Origin: Rhizopus sp. PT2906
Lineage: Eukaryota; Mucoromycota; Mucoromycetes; Mucorales; Rhizopodaceae
Assembly (NCBI GenBank): GCA_025529335.1
Contig: JAMYHX010000030.1
Location: forward strand, 62,001 to 126,000
Reading direction: 5' to 3'
Length of the DNA stretch: 64,000 bases
Shown: positions 10,746-20,878 of the stretch, piece by piece
How positions within the stretch are numbered: position 1 is the first letter of the stretch
Layout: each line of letters begins with the position of its first letter
Program-made: the position numbers and the translations under genes
The notes under the pieces: model-generated
What the model was told of the DNA's origin: nothing
Database searches by the model: none
The model's input: the letters and a program-made list of their open reading frames with translations, nothing else

Positions 10746-12018
10746 ATGGTTAAACGTAAAAGATTCTCTGCTCCTTTATCCTCCAAACGATCTCGCAAAA
10801 GAACTCCCGTTGCTATCCCGCATGCTACTGAAAAAGGAAAAATCTTTATCTGTGGCTCAAATGATGCTAGCCAGTTAGGCATGAACGATGACGTTGAAGA
10901 ACTCAACAAACTGACTCTTGTAGGATCCTTAAAAGATAAAGAATTTACAGATGTTGTCTGTGGTGGTATGCACTCTATTGCAATTGATTTTGAAGGAACT
11001 GTAATGTGTAAATTCAAGAGGGTACAAAAATATAGACTGATGTTGTTATTTTATAGCTTTATTCCTGGGGCTGCAATGATGAAGGTGCGCTTGGTCGACA
11101 AGGTGAAGAAAGTATTCCTAGTCCAGTCCCTTGTGGAGGCGCCACGATTGTCAAGGTAGCCTGTGGTGACAATGTCTCGATGGGTCTAACTGAAAACGGA
11201 CAAATTTACTCTTGGGGTACTTACCGTGGTAACGAAGGCGCATTTGGATTTAGTATTGGTATCAGCAAACGAACGGCTCCTATGCTTCATCCCGTCTTGG
11301 GAACTGAAACGGTTATTGACATTGCTGCAGGTGCCAATCATTCATTAGCACTGACCAGTCGTGGCCGCGTCTATGCATGGGGTTATGGTGCCCAAGGCCA
11401 ACTCGCACGTCGTATTTCTCCTCGCTTTGAAAAAATTGGCTTCGTCATGATTCCATTGGATTGAAGAAGGTCAAATTGATTGGTGCTGGATCTTATCACT
11501 CCTTAGCTGTTACTACTGACAACAAGCTCTATGCGTGGGGGTTGAATAACTACAAGCAGTGTTGTGATGATGAAAGCCAATTTATCTTTAAGCCTATGCT
11601 TGTGTCTTTGCCTGAAAACTTTGGTGAAATTGTATCTGTCCAAGGTGGTGAACATCATACACTCATTCTTACTAAAAATGGTGAGGTCTATGCTTATGGT
11701 CGAGGGGATGCTTATCAATTGGGACTGCAGCAAGATGTGCTCGACAGTCTGAAGGTGGCTTCAAGCGACTCTGCCTTTAGGTTTTACGTCCCAACACTCA
11801 CACGTATCTCAGGCCTGGAGAAAATTGTGTCTGTTTCAGCCGGCCCTGAATATGGGTTAGCCTGCTCCGAGGATGGCCGAAGCTACTGTTGGGGCTATAA
11901 TTCAGGTGAACCCACGTCTCGATTACAAGTATTTGAAGGTGTTGGCGATAAACGAGTTCTCCGTTTGTCAGCTGGTGGTCAACATTCTCTTTGTCTTGCA
12001 AAAGAGTCCAGTTCTTAA
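10746..12018 (+). CDS. RCC1: RCC1-like Ran guanine nucleotide exchange factor, with apparent frameshift
   Basis: RCC1 (fission yeast Pim1, budding yeast Prp20) charges Ran with GTP on chromatin. The basic N-terminus (MVKRKRFSAPLSSKRSRKR) is a likely nuclear and DNA-binding tail. It is followed by seven-blade propeller repeats with GGMHSIAIDFEG, LYSWGCNDEGALGRQG, CGDNVSMGLTENGQIYSWG, GANHSLALTSRGRVYAWGYG, GSYHSLAVTTDNKLYAWGL, GGEHHTLILTKNGEVYAYGR and GGQHSLCLAKE. Exon 1 is 10746-11000; an intron ends at 11056 and exon 2 continues from 11057. At about 11461 the frame breaks: the first part ends FVMIPLD then stop, and the protein resumes at once one frame away as LKKVKLIGAGSYHS. One extra base would join them exactly where the family is continuous. 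There is no room for an intron. This may be a sequencing deletion or a real mutation; RCC1 is essential elsewhere. Confidence 0.87.
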
Positions 12019-13516
12019 ATTTAAAATATAATATAATAAATAAGCATTGTATGCTCATTGTTTTAATTCTTTTGTTTCTTCTCCAAGTATCCATTAGCTC
12101 CTTTGTCTTCTGTTTTGAAGCTGGGTTTGATCTAATCTCTATTTATGGAAAGAATTCCAAAATAAAGTTCGATCCCGATGAGGGCGCGATCATTTTTGGT
12201 CATCAAGCGCCTAATGCGGCCATTTGACTATTTTTGTCTCCTTTTCTTCATTAACAAAAAGTCTACTAATTTTGACATACGACAGAAATAAGTTTTTACT
12301 GCAACTCTGATGCATCCTAGCATGGAGTTTGAAGCGAGACGCTGTAGTGCTAAAATGCAATGCTAGGGCAGGCTCAGTAAGAAGCGCAACATAGAAAGAA
12401 TTGAAACAAAAGATGGAATATCAATCCGTTATCTGGCTTATTCAGGTCCTATAACCAAAATGCGTCACTGCTCCATACTAAAAGATAGAAACTCTGCATT
12501 TAATAACATTCGTCTCTTTCCAATTTTACGGCTACCAAGGCCGCCAAAGAGCAAAATGCCAAAATAACAAATATTTCGATCAGCGTAGGCTGTCATACAG
12601 CCAAAGAGTATATTTGACAATAATGCTTATTGAAGAAAAAAAAAAAAGTATTGGCAATGATATAATTAGGATCAATCAAAGCAAGCTCAAATATTCAAAT
12701 GTAATTCCTTTGATTATTTTTACAATAAAGATTCAATCAAAGAAAGAATTACAAATGACTTGATGTGCATAAATGAGCCCTCGGTCACAAGCAATCACTA
12801 ACTTTCAAACACAGAGATTTCAATATTCCCATTGTACTTAAACTTTAGCTCTTTTCATAATAATAACTTGACTATTAAAGATGACGATAAACACTTTATG
12901 ATCTAAATATTAACTCTTGTCATTTGTAGATAATTTGCTATACCTCTTTTAAATATTTTGGTAAATGTAAATTCCCTTTTTTGATCAAAGTTACTTACAC
13001 CTCCGAGAGAACAAATGATCGATTTATATGAAAAGGAACTCTCTTGTTTTACACATGACATGGATTTTGTTTCTGTTTGACACCTGCCAACCCCGATCTT
13101 GACCCTATTTTTTTGGGTGCTTAAATATCTCTGACTTGCTGACATCTGATTTGCGTAATACTAAAGTGTAGAGATACTCTTATATATTTACAATAAATGA
13201 TAAGATGATATCATAAAGTATAATCCGCAGTCAAATTAAACACCATTTAAGGCGGCCTTACTTGATCAGTGTTTAATAATACATAATATGATGATTAAGG
13301 AAAGCTTAAAATAAGACGGATGTCCGATGATTACTAAAATAGGATTGCCAAGTCCATTCCTCCACATGGCAAACATAATTGTTCAGATCCGCATCTTTTA
13401 GAACGTTCTGTACTAGAAAAGGAAATAGGCGTAGTTTGAAATTAAACAAAGGCATAGAAAAGAACTTGCTTGAACAATAGCATCTTTTCTTCTTTCTTCT
13501 AGTTATTTATTATACA
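12019..13516. other. Intergenic spacer of ~1.5 kb
   Basis: I see no convincing gene. An imperfect inverted repeat lies at about 12697-12755 (ATGTAATTCCTTTGATT facing AATCAAAGAAAGAATTAC) and could form a hairpin. The rest is AT-rich; the 100 bp before 13517 are TTTCTTCT-rich, fitting a promoter or leader. Confidence 0.45.
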
Positions 13517-14821
13517 ATGTACTATGAACATGATTCAATGCTCTCAAACGGGAATGCGCTTCCTCTACTAACCAGCCCATTCGATCCTGCTCAAGCCATA
13601 CAGGATAATCCTGATTGTGCTACTGCGCAACACAGCGATCAATTCGTAAACAATAGTTTAATAGAGCCTTTAGGCATGCCTATGAATCACCATATCAATC
13701 ATGATTTTGCTTATGTTGGTCCAATTGATTTTCATTCTCCAAAAAACTTTACTTCGATTCATTATCCTGCAATGGTAAACAACATATAAATAACATACAA
13801 ACAACTGGCTAATCATATTTTCACATGACACAGTCTGCTTCATTACCGAATGATATTTTTTCCCGTTCTCCGGAATCTTCTTCATCTTCCGAATCCAACC
13901 CGCTTATTCACGCTCCCTCGCACCAATACTATAATACTAACCAACTATGGCCACATCACCCTATAAATGTCCCAACATCTCACTCTATACAGCCATTCCA
14001 TTCTCAAGTCTGCCATGACAATGAAGATTCTAGGCGTTCCTCGTCCGTTCCACTTCAACTCAGTTTTGATCCCAGCAGTGATACCCTTTCCTCACCTCAT
14101 CCCAACAACGAAAAAGCCTCGCCTGTTCAAATTGAAAGAATTAACACTATGCCGCGGAAACGTACGAGTGTAGAAGGTCGTCGTCAAAGAATGGATGAGA
14201 GACTTTCAAAGGTTAATTTTGATGACATTACAGTTGCAGAGCTCAAGGATTTCTTGAGAGAAAGAGGTTTGTCTGTTACTGGCAGAAAAGCAGAACTCAT
14301 GGGCCGTTTAAAGCAAGAGTATGATTCGTTATTCAATCACCCTGACTCTGACAATAAACTACCAGCCGAGGTGTCTCAGCCGAATGCTATTGTTCATCGT
14401 AGGACAGTAAATACGTTGACGCGCTCACCTAAAAAGTCACCTAAAAAGGCACATCGTACTTTTATACCTTATCCAACACAAACGCATCATCGACTAGCTA
14501 CTTCTGTGCCAGAAACGCATCCACATTCTTATATGAATGATCAATATATGATGCATGGATCTTCACGCTTACGTCAAAGTATAGACGGAGAAGGTATTGT
14601 AAAGATAAAGAAAGAAATTACATTGTCTAATAATATGTTGTCATAATTATCTAGGTTACAACCAATGTGAAATGCTCAGCTCGTTTAATGAAACAGGATA
14701 TCCCATAGAGAATGTTGACCCTTATGCAGCACCCAATCAGTTATCAACAACAACAACAACAACAGAGACTTGGGATAATCAAGCTTTCCAAAACCTATTT
14801 ATTACTATGGACAAAAAATAG
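13517..14821 (+). CDS. SAP-domain DNA-binding protein
   Basis: The product is a probable nuclear protein with one SAP domain (about 35 residues, DNA-binding helix-extension-helix): DDITVAELKDFLRERGLS followed by TGRKAELMGRLKQ, encoded near 14220-14310. A basic segment (MPRKRTSVEGRRQRMDERL) precedes it. The rest is low-complexity, rich in Ser, His, Asn and Pro. Exon 1 starts at 13517 (MYYEHDSMLSNGN) and ends after HYPAM at about 13773; an intron to about 13831 joins to SASLPNDIFSRSPESSSS. A further intron near 14595-14654 replaces an early stop with a tail YNQCEMLSSFNETGYPIEN that includes six threonines from an ACA run and ends at 14821. SAP proteins act in chromatin organisation, transcription or repair; the sequence gives no closer function. 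A role as a myocardin-like cofactor of the MADS factor at 15.8 kb would be speculation. Confidence 0.75.
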
Positions 14822-15364
14822 GTTCGATCATCAGGCTGTATGTGAAGCAGTTGATACCTGATCCTTGGTTGTTAATACGCATAAGCAAGCAAACAAGAGA
14901 TATATATATACATATATAAAGACACATGTGTTTTTTTTTTTTTTTTTTTAAATGCTGAATGTTTGTGCAAATATCAAACTTTAGATATAATGGATATTTT
15001 ACTCATGAAATTCGACTTGACGAATTATCTTTCTTTTTAAAAAGCTGTCATTTTAGAAATAAAGAAATATTACATATCATGACTACGTAATCCGTAAACA
15101 TTATAAAAATGATAAGGTAGACAACATTCTGAATAGGAAGCATATGAGACAAAAATTAAAGTTTGACAGGCATGGCAATTTCAGAAAAAAAGATCATCAG
15201 GCGAATTCCAAAGAAGCGCAGGAACAAACGAACACAGAACGGCAGGTCTATTAATAGTTGTTTCCCTTCTACGCCACTGTCAAAACTAGTTCTCACAACT
15301 GCAGCATGTCACTTCTAAAGCGCCTGCAGCGTCTTTTTATTAATGCCAAGAGCTTAGCTAGTAA
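14822..15364. other. Intergenic spacer
   Basis: AT-rich with an 18-20 nt T run near 14931-14950. No gene seen. Confidence 0.5.
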
Positions 15365-15754
15365 TTAAAGCTTGTCTGGTATGGATGAATTATGTTTCAG
15401 ATTAAGGCTAGAATGGTTCACCATGGAAAAGGTACTTGCAGGCTCAGCAAGTTCTATAGTCATGAATCTGGAGCATATTTTTATAAAGGGAAGCTTAAGT
15501 ATACTTTGATCTTGATAAAAGGTAACATCGATCATATTGATTAAAGTACAATCACCCAATGTACGAAACACGCGGTTTTCACAGATGCCTCGAAGCTTCG
15601 ATGAGCGCTTATGAATCATCACATTGTCATCACTCATAAAAACACACAATCCAGAGCTTGAGAAGCTCAGTTCATAGCAAAGATACAAATGTACCTCAAG
15701 CAACATAAAAATAAAAAACAAGGGCAAATCATACATAACTAAACTTGTATACAC
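15365..15754 (-). CDS. Hypothetical protein of 129 aa, doubtful
   Basis: An uninterrupted frame opens with a hydrophobic segment (LPLFFIFMLLEVHLYLCYEL) that could be a signal anchor, followed by a mixed part containing KLRGICENRVFRTLGDCTL and IDVTFYQDQSILKLPFIK. I recognise no family. It lies 62 bp beyond the stop of the MEF2-like gene on the same strand, closer than most same-strand neighbours here, and a TA microsatellite sits between them. It may be a real small gene, a 3'UTR frame, or the remains of a larger one. Its length without stops in AT-rich DNA is the only support. Confidence 0.28.
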   Translation of the reverse strand: MYTSLVMYDLPLFFIFMLLEVHLYLCYELSFSSSGLCVFMSDDNVMIHKRSSKLRGICENRVFRTLGDCTLINMIDVTFYQDQSILKLPFIKICSRFMTIELAEPASTFSMVNHSSLNLKHNSSIPDKL

Positions 15755-15816
15755 TAATATAATATAATATATATATATATATTGACACTAAAGACTTAAA
15801 CAGAGATTTATACACA

Positions 15817-17190
15817 TCATATCTTTATCTTTTTCGTATTTTCATCCAAAGTCTCTTCATCTCCCGAATCACTTGCCCGTTTACGTGCTATCTCACTAAA
15901 TAAAAAAGTTAGTTGCATTCTTTTGCTTTTGTCATTATATTTACCTTTTTGCTAAAGGAGAGGGTTTATATTCTGCAGCACCTTGAGCACTTATAGAGCC
16001 TCTTGAAGGCCAATGAAATGTACTTGTTGCTAAGGGTGTCGCTGAAAAATTAAGTGGGCTGGGCAATTCGTTCTGTTGATAGAACTCTGGGTAATAGGTA
16101 GAGGGCGACGGTATATTTTGAGCAAACTGTGAGGGAAGGGCAGAAGGAGGAGGGATAGAATAAAGAGAGGGCTGCGGTGGAGGTGGAACAGGTGGTGCGG
16201 GTAAAAAGGTGGATGTCTTTTCATTGGGTATTTCTACCTTTAGATTTGTTGGATGTCGCTTATGCTGGCCTGCATGGCTTTGGGATATTGACGGTGGAGC
16301 TGAAGAGGCATTGGTGGGTACTGATGTAGTCATGAGGTTTGCATGCTGTGGAGGTTGGGCTGATACAACAGCTGCGTAGGGTGCTGCAACTTGACCTTGT
16401 ACCATATACATCGGTTGAGGCTGCATGGTGTAAATGTCATAATATCCTGAAATCGCTCCTGTCTGAGAAGGAGGATACCCTACAGGTGCTACATATCTTC
16501 CGGGGAGAAACTGTTGAGGCTGATAAACAGTTGCTTGCTGTTGTGGTGCATGAGTAAGATGAGGATGCTGCTGTGCCATGTGAGGATGCTGTTTAGGAGA
16601 CTGTGGTGGTTGTTGCTGTTGTTGTTGAGTGTGATGAGCTATTTGTGATTGTGGCTGTGGTGAAGTTTGATGATAATGCTTATCAGATACAGATGATCCC
16701 TCTTTTGACCTAGATACTTCATTTGTTCCTTCTTCATCTGCTGTTTCATGATCCTCGTGTGTTTCCCATACATCCCCGTCTCCGTTCATAAACTATATCA
16801 TCATCTTAATACCAATCCTAATATCCGCAGCTAAACTTACATCCAGGTTTGACTTGCTTTCATGTGGGTCACTGTACTATAATATATGTTAGGTTATTGT
16901 AGATAGTCTTTATGTTGTCCATATTTACTTCAGTGTACTTCATTAATATTTGATCAATGTCTGTACTAGCATACTGAACAAGTTTTCCATTGGTATTAAA
17001 AATGAGTAAAGCGATTTCACAATCACAAAGTACACTCAATTCATAGGCTTTCTTCATTAAACCTTGTTTTCGTTTTAAGAATGTGACCTGATGATGTGAA
17101 TAACATGTCCCTTATTCATTGTGTTCATTATTTTACTTGTCTGTTTCTTTCATCTTGAATCTTTTGAATCTTGATCTTCTTCCTTCCCAT
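15817..17190 (-). CDS. MEF2-type MADS-box transcription factor
   Basis: This is a DNA-binding regulator of the MEF2/Rlm1 class. Exon 1 (from 17190) encodes MGRKKIKIQKIQDERNRQ. After an intron the MADS core continues VTFLKRKQGLMKKAYELSVL then CDCEIALLIFN, NGKLVQYASTDIDQILMKYTE and DPHESKSNLD, the last being the MEF2-specific extension. The remaining ~280 residues are rich in Gln, Pro and Ser (a QQQQQPPQ stretch near 16610) and look like an activation domain. A final exon after an intron at about 15893-15944 encodes EIARKRASDSGDEE and a lysine-rich, possibly nuclear-localising end; the stop is at 15817. In yeasts the class is controlled by the cell-wall MAP kinase, and SP/TP sites are frequent here. 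Start and end are both supported by clean splice joins. Confidence 0.88.
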
Positions 17191-17865
17191 TTCTACATTT
17201 TATAAATAACTATTGTAGTGCATGTATTTAAAAATAGCGCATTCTTATACCTATTAATAAAACGCGGAGAAGTGATTTTTTTATGTGTTTAATCCTAGAA
17301 ATAGAAGCATTTAAAAAAAAGTTCTTGAGATTTCCTAAATGATTTTCTAGGGACTGTGATTGGCTGGTGAAAATGTAATATTTTTATGGTGTATAAAATC
17401 GAAAAGGAACATAATGTAGGCATTGATGTCCATAAATAAGCACATTTACAAACATTGCTTGCCTTCTTTGATTGACTATTAAAAAGAAAAGTACTGAGCA
17501 TAGAGCACGACTCTATATGTTTATTGATATTTATATGGCAAATAAACAGCTTATATTGCGAATTATGCACTTTCTACCAAAGACATGACTGTGGTAAAAG
17601 TGTTTAAACAAGCATTGAACAAAGCGAATGTACAGAAGTTGATGAAAAAGTATAAATAAATACCTTTATGAGTTTGTTACTAGGGTAACCATTTGATTTT
17701 TGAATGTGTTTATTAAGGCTGAGCAAAAAAACAAGCTCTTGTTTACACATAAATGTTGTTCTACGGTTCCAATCGTGATAAACACTTATCAACTTTAGGC
17801 ATGTTGTGTTCAAGGTCCACCGTGACTAAAATTGGCAAAGTAGAAACACTATAGATTGTGATATA
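17191..17865. other. Spacer between MEF2-like gene and transposon
   Basis: No gene is supported. Two short minus-strand frames at 17295-17570 and 17604-17813 show no recognisable motif. Confidence 0.4.
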
Positions 17866-17910
17866 CACCTTTTTCAGAAAGTTTTCGTACACCGACAATA
17901 GTACAGATAC
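17866..17910. repeat. Left terminal inverted repeat of the Tc1-type element
   Basis: Outer sequence CACCTTTTTCAGAAAGTTTT; pairs with 18618-18662 with two mismatches. Confidence 0.92.
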
Positions 17911-17917
17911 AGTAAGG

Positions 17918-18606
17918 TTACAATGGTTTTCCATCCAAACAATCTTGGAATTTTGTAACAGAATAGTGACAAAAACCTTTGAGGTCGCTTAAGCAAATAC
18001 TATTAGAGGCTTCAGCAATTCTAGATGACAGTGTTTCTTCCTTTAAAAGTTTCTCTCGTTTTAGTTTATTCTTGCAAACTGACCAAAACTGTTCAATGGG
18101 ATTAAGCTCAGGAGAATATGGAGGAAGATAAATGCACCCATATCCTCTTCGCTCAATATATTTCTGGATATCGAGATGAGTATGAATTAGTGCATTATCC
18201 ATAACAATATAGTGCCCTTTAAATTGTTCGTGACGATCAAGTATATCCAAGGTTGCAGCCACAAAATTGAAGTAATGACCAGTGACAGTACCTCCCCCTT
18301 TCTTTTATTGACAACTGGTGTGGTACTTCCTCCAACTTTTCTCTTCTTTGAAGGCTCGGCTGTTTTTGGACGTCTTACGCTAATATTTAAAACCCCATAT
18401 ACAGCAACAGTCCCCGATATTGTAATATTGCTTGCCTTGGTTTTTGGAACAGTTACAATAGCACGCTCACCCTTCTTAGTCCAAGTAATTGAACGGTTCA
18501 TGTTTATAATAAACTCAGATTCATCAATAAAGATGCAGTTGCTCATGTAATCCATGTCTGTTTCCAGCCACCAGTGTTGGACCCATTCTTTTCTGAAAGT
18601 GTACGA
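17918..18606 (-). pseudogene. Tc1/mariner DDE_3 transposase remnant
   Basis: The translated remnant contains the three catalytic acidic positions in their usual settings: IFIDESEF (first Asp), HYIVMDNALIHTH (second Asp) and PPYSPELNPIEQFW (third acidic residue, Glu). A Lys-rich insert NKRKGG precedes the second Asp. The frame is broken near 18295: upstream reads TTPVVNKRKG and downstream reads GTVTGHYFNFVAATLDILD in a different frame, with the switch at a run of five G on the minus strand, consistent with a one-base loss. The N-terminal DNA-binding region is absent. Even with all three acidic residues present, the missing domain and the frameshift make it non-functional. Confidence 0.85.
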
Positions 18607-18617
18607 AATTTTTTATT

Positions 18618-18662
18618 GTATCTGTACTATTGTTGGTATACGAAAACTTTCTGAAAAAGGTG
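18618..18662. repeat. Right terminal inverted repeat of the Tc1-type element
   Basis: Ends CTGAAAAAGGTG; reverse complement of 17866-17910 with two differences. Confidence 0.92.
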
Positions 18663-18932
18663 TGTGCCACTGTGCATGCAGAACTATGTGCAATCATTAT
18701 GCATACCACTATTTACAGGTCACATGATCGTTTGCAATGACACTCATTCACGTGCATAACGATTTCACACAGTTGAGAACGACCCCTTCCAAAAATAGCA
18801 AGCATGTCACTTTCTCCTTAACTTTTAGCCTTTTCGTCAAAATGCGGGGAAAAAAGAAAAAGTGGATGTGACATAATGTGATGTGTCTATTTTATTTTAC
18901 AAAAAAACAAATGATAATTTATATGCAATAAT

Positions 18933-20648
18933 TTAAGCCTTGAATTGATCTTCAGTGACGCCCTTTCCCATAGCAGCTGTGGCGGCTACACCACCTGTAA
19001 CAACCTTGATAAGTTCATCTACATAGTTTGCACCTGACCATTTCTGATGTTGGAGTACATCAACATTGTGTTCACGTTCCTTGCGTTGAACTTGAGATAC
19101 ATAACCAAGCATACCTCGTTCCTTGAAGCTCTTTGCAAAAGTAGCTACATTGTAAGATTAGTAATTTGTATACATATGACGTCTTTTTATACTTTACCAG
19201 TAGCAAGGGCATTGGCATGAAGACCACCCAAGGTAATGAATTGCCAGACGAAGCCAAGTTTACCTAATTGTTGAATAAAAGTACCCATGTCGTTATCAGT
19301 CAAACCAGCGGCATCCCAATTGAATGAGGGAGATAAGTTGTAGCATAATAATTTCTCAGGATAAACAGATAAGACGCCTTCAGAGAATTGCTTGGCTTGA
19401 GCAAGGATGGGCTTCTTGGTTTCCATCCAGAGCATATCAGCATAAGGAGCAAAGGCAATAGCACGAGAAGTAGCTGCTTCAGTTCCACCTTCATAACGAT
19501 AGAGACCTTCACGGACACGGGGAAGATCCCAATCCCAAAAGATATCAATGCCATATTCCTTCTTTGCAATTGCACGAGCTTCCGCATTAGACTTGAAGTG
19601 GATCTTGGAAAGGTATTCTTGTGCTTCCTTCTTCTTGCCAAGCTTGATCAATTCATCAGCAACAGCAGTACCGTAACGCTTAAGGCCAGCCTTAGCAACC
19701 CATTCATCTTCAACAGCTTGGAGGGCAGCACCTGTCTTGCCAGAACGTTCAGCTTCATTCATGATGGCAGCCAAAGCGCCGATGTTTGGATTGGTGGTAC
19801 CAACGATGAATTCATGATCACGGGTATCAATGTTGCTGGTGATCAAAGTAGCAGCTTCCGCATCGGAACGAGCAACGATCAAATTCTCAACACCCATAAT
19901 ATCGTATTGAACACGAATAGCAACCAAACGGTTAATGTGCTCTCCGATAGGAACCAAGACTTTACCAGCCATATGGCCACACTTCTTTGTGGAAGGAGAC
20001 TGATCTTCGACTGTAAACAAACAATTAGCCTTTTGAAATACTTTAACCATAATAGGAATACTTACCGTGCATACCAGCAGCACCACGCTCAACAAACATC
20101 TTTGCAAGCTTCATCACAGCAGTGATACCACCATGACCAGTGTCACCATCAGCGATGATAGGACGGAGATAATCAATGAAGGGGGTCTTGGCTCTTTCTT
20201 CAGGAGTCATTGCAAGACGAGCTTCACGCTGTTTTCTGTCATGGAAGAGTTGGGCAAAGAAGAGATGTTCAACCTTGTTGGGAACAGTGTCCATAGGGTA
20301 ATCAGCAAGATCAGGACCAGGTTCATTAGAGGTAGAAGCGGTTGAAGAACATTGCCAACCAGAGACATAGACAGTGTCAAGATGAGGAGCCATTTGAGTG
20401 ACTTGAACGGGATCAAGAGCACCAAAGGTGTGGGAAGTAGTGCCATTAGCCTTGTTATTTTGAAGGATCTTCCATAACTTCTTGGCTTGAACATCAGATC
20501 GATATGAAATAGGGAAATAACCACGCTTGGATACAATAGCTTCAGCAGTATAAGGACGCTTGACGTGAGCAAAGCGTGGTGATGCCCACCATTTCTTGAC
20601 TTGTTCTACTTCTTCAAGGAAGAGTTGTTGTTCTTGATCAATAGCCAT
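18933..20648 (-). CDS. ICL1: Isocitrate lyase (glyoxylate cycle)
   Basis: Cleaves isocitrate into succinate and glyoxylate, allowing growth on acetate, fatty acids or ethanol. The start MAIDQEQQLFLEEVEQVKKW at 20648 is standard. Motifs in order: GYFPISYRSDVQAKKLW, YVSGWQCSSTA, IIADGDTGHGG (Mg2+/substrate site), the catalytic signature KKCGHMAG with its active cysteine, then VARSDAEAATLI, and YNLSPSFNWD near the end. Two introns are clear: about 20010-20064, between the MHG of GAAGMHG and EDQSPSTKKCGH, and about 19145-19199. The last exon ends AAMGKGVTEDQFKA with a stop at 18933. There is no canonical SKL-type peroxisomal signal, as in several fungi. The 5' leader is a purine-rich AAAGA run on the plus strand. 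Length of about 530 residues fits the family. Confidence 0.97.
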
Positions 20649-20878
20649 CTTTTTGTTTTATTAAAGAAGAGAAAAGAAAAAGAAAAAGAAAAAGAAAATG
20701 TCATCTATTTATATTAAATCAATCTTTCAGTGTGTGTAATGAATCATATGTAAGCAGATGGGTAACTCGGAAAATGGTTGCGGAAGGATGACTGCATGTG
20801 ATTTTATTTAAATTTAAGAAACCGAAGCGAGAATTCAAGCTCATGTGAATTAAGTTCCCAATAAATCATTTGTCAGCT

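Larger units (their letters stand above)
17866..18662 (-). mobile_element. Internally deleted Tc1/mariner-type DNA transposon with 45-bp TIRs
   Basis: The 797-bp element is bounded by inverted repeats at 17866-17910 and 18618-18662 that match at 43 of 45 positions by eye. The ends start CACCTTTTTCAG. The left end is preceded by TA, the target site expected for Tc1/mariner; the right end is followed by TG instead, one change from TA. Inside, on the minus strand, is the DDE catalytic half of a transposase but no room for the N-terminal helix-turn-helix domains, so most of the first half of the gene is missing. It lies 270 bp beyond the 3' end of isocitrate lyase. Confidence 0.88.

Noticed and set aside
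12052..12227. Short plus-strand frame with hydrophobic start (MLIVLILLFLLQV)
   Set aside because: Begins in the RCC1 3' region, no homology or upstream promoter; a signal-peptide-like run is expected by chance in T-rich DNA.
12697..12755. Imperfect inverted repeat, possible MITE
   Set aside because: Arms of ~17 bp with mismatches and no target-site duplication; chance is likely in AT-rich DNA.
19388..20125. 245-codon plus-strand frame
   Set aside because: It is antisense to isocitrate lyase exon 2; its product has no motif and follows from the codon use of the real gene.
20755..20800. Possible carbon-source response element upstream of isocitrate lyase (CGGAAAATGG on plus strand)
   Set aside because: Spacing does not fit the known CCRTYSRNCCG pattern, so it is not called.
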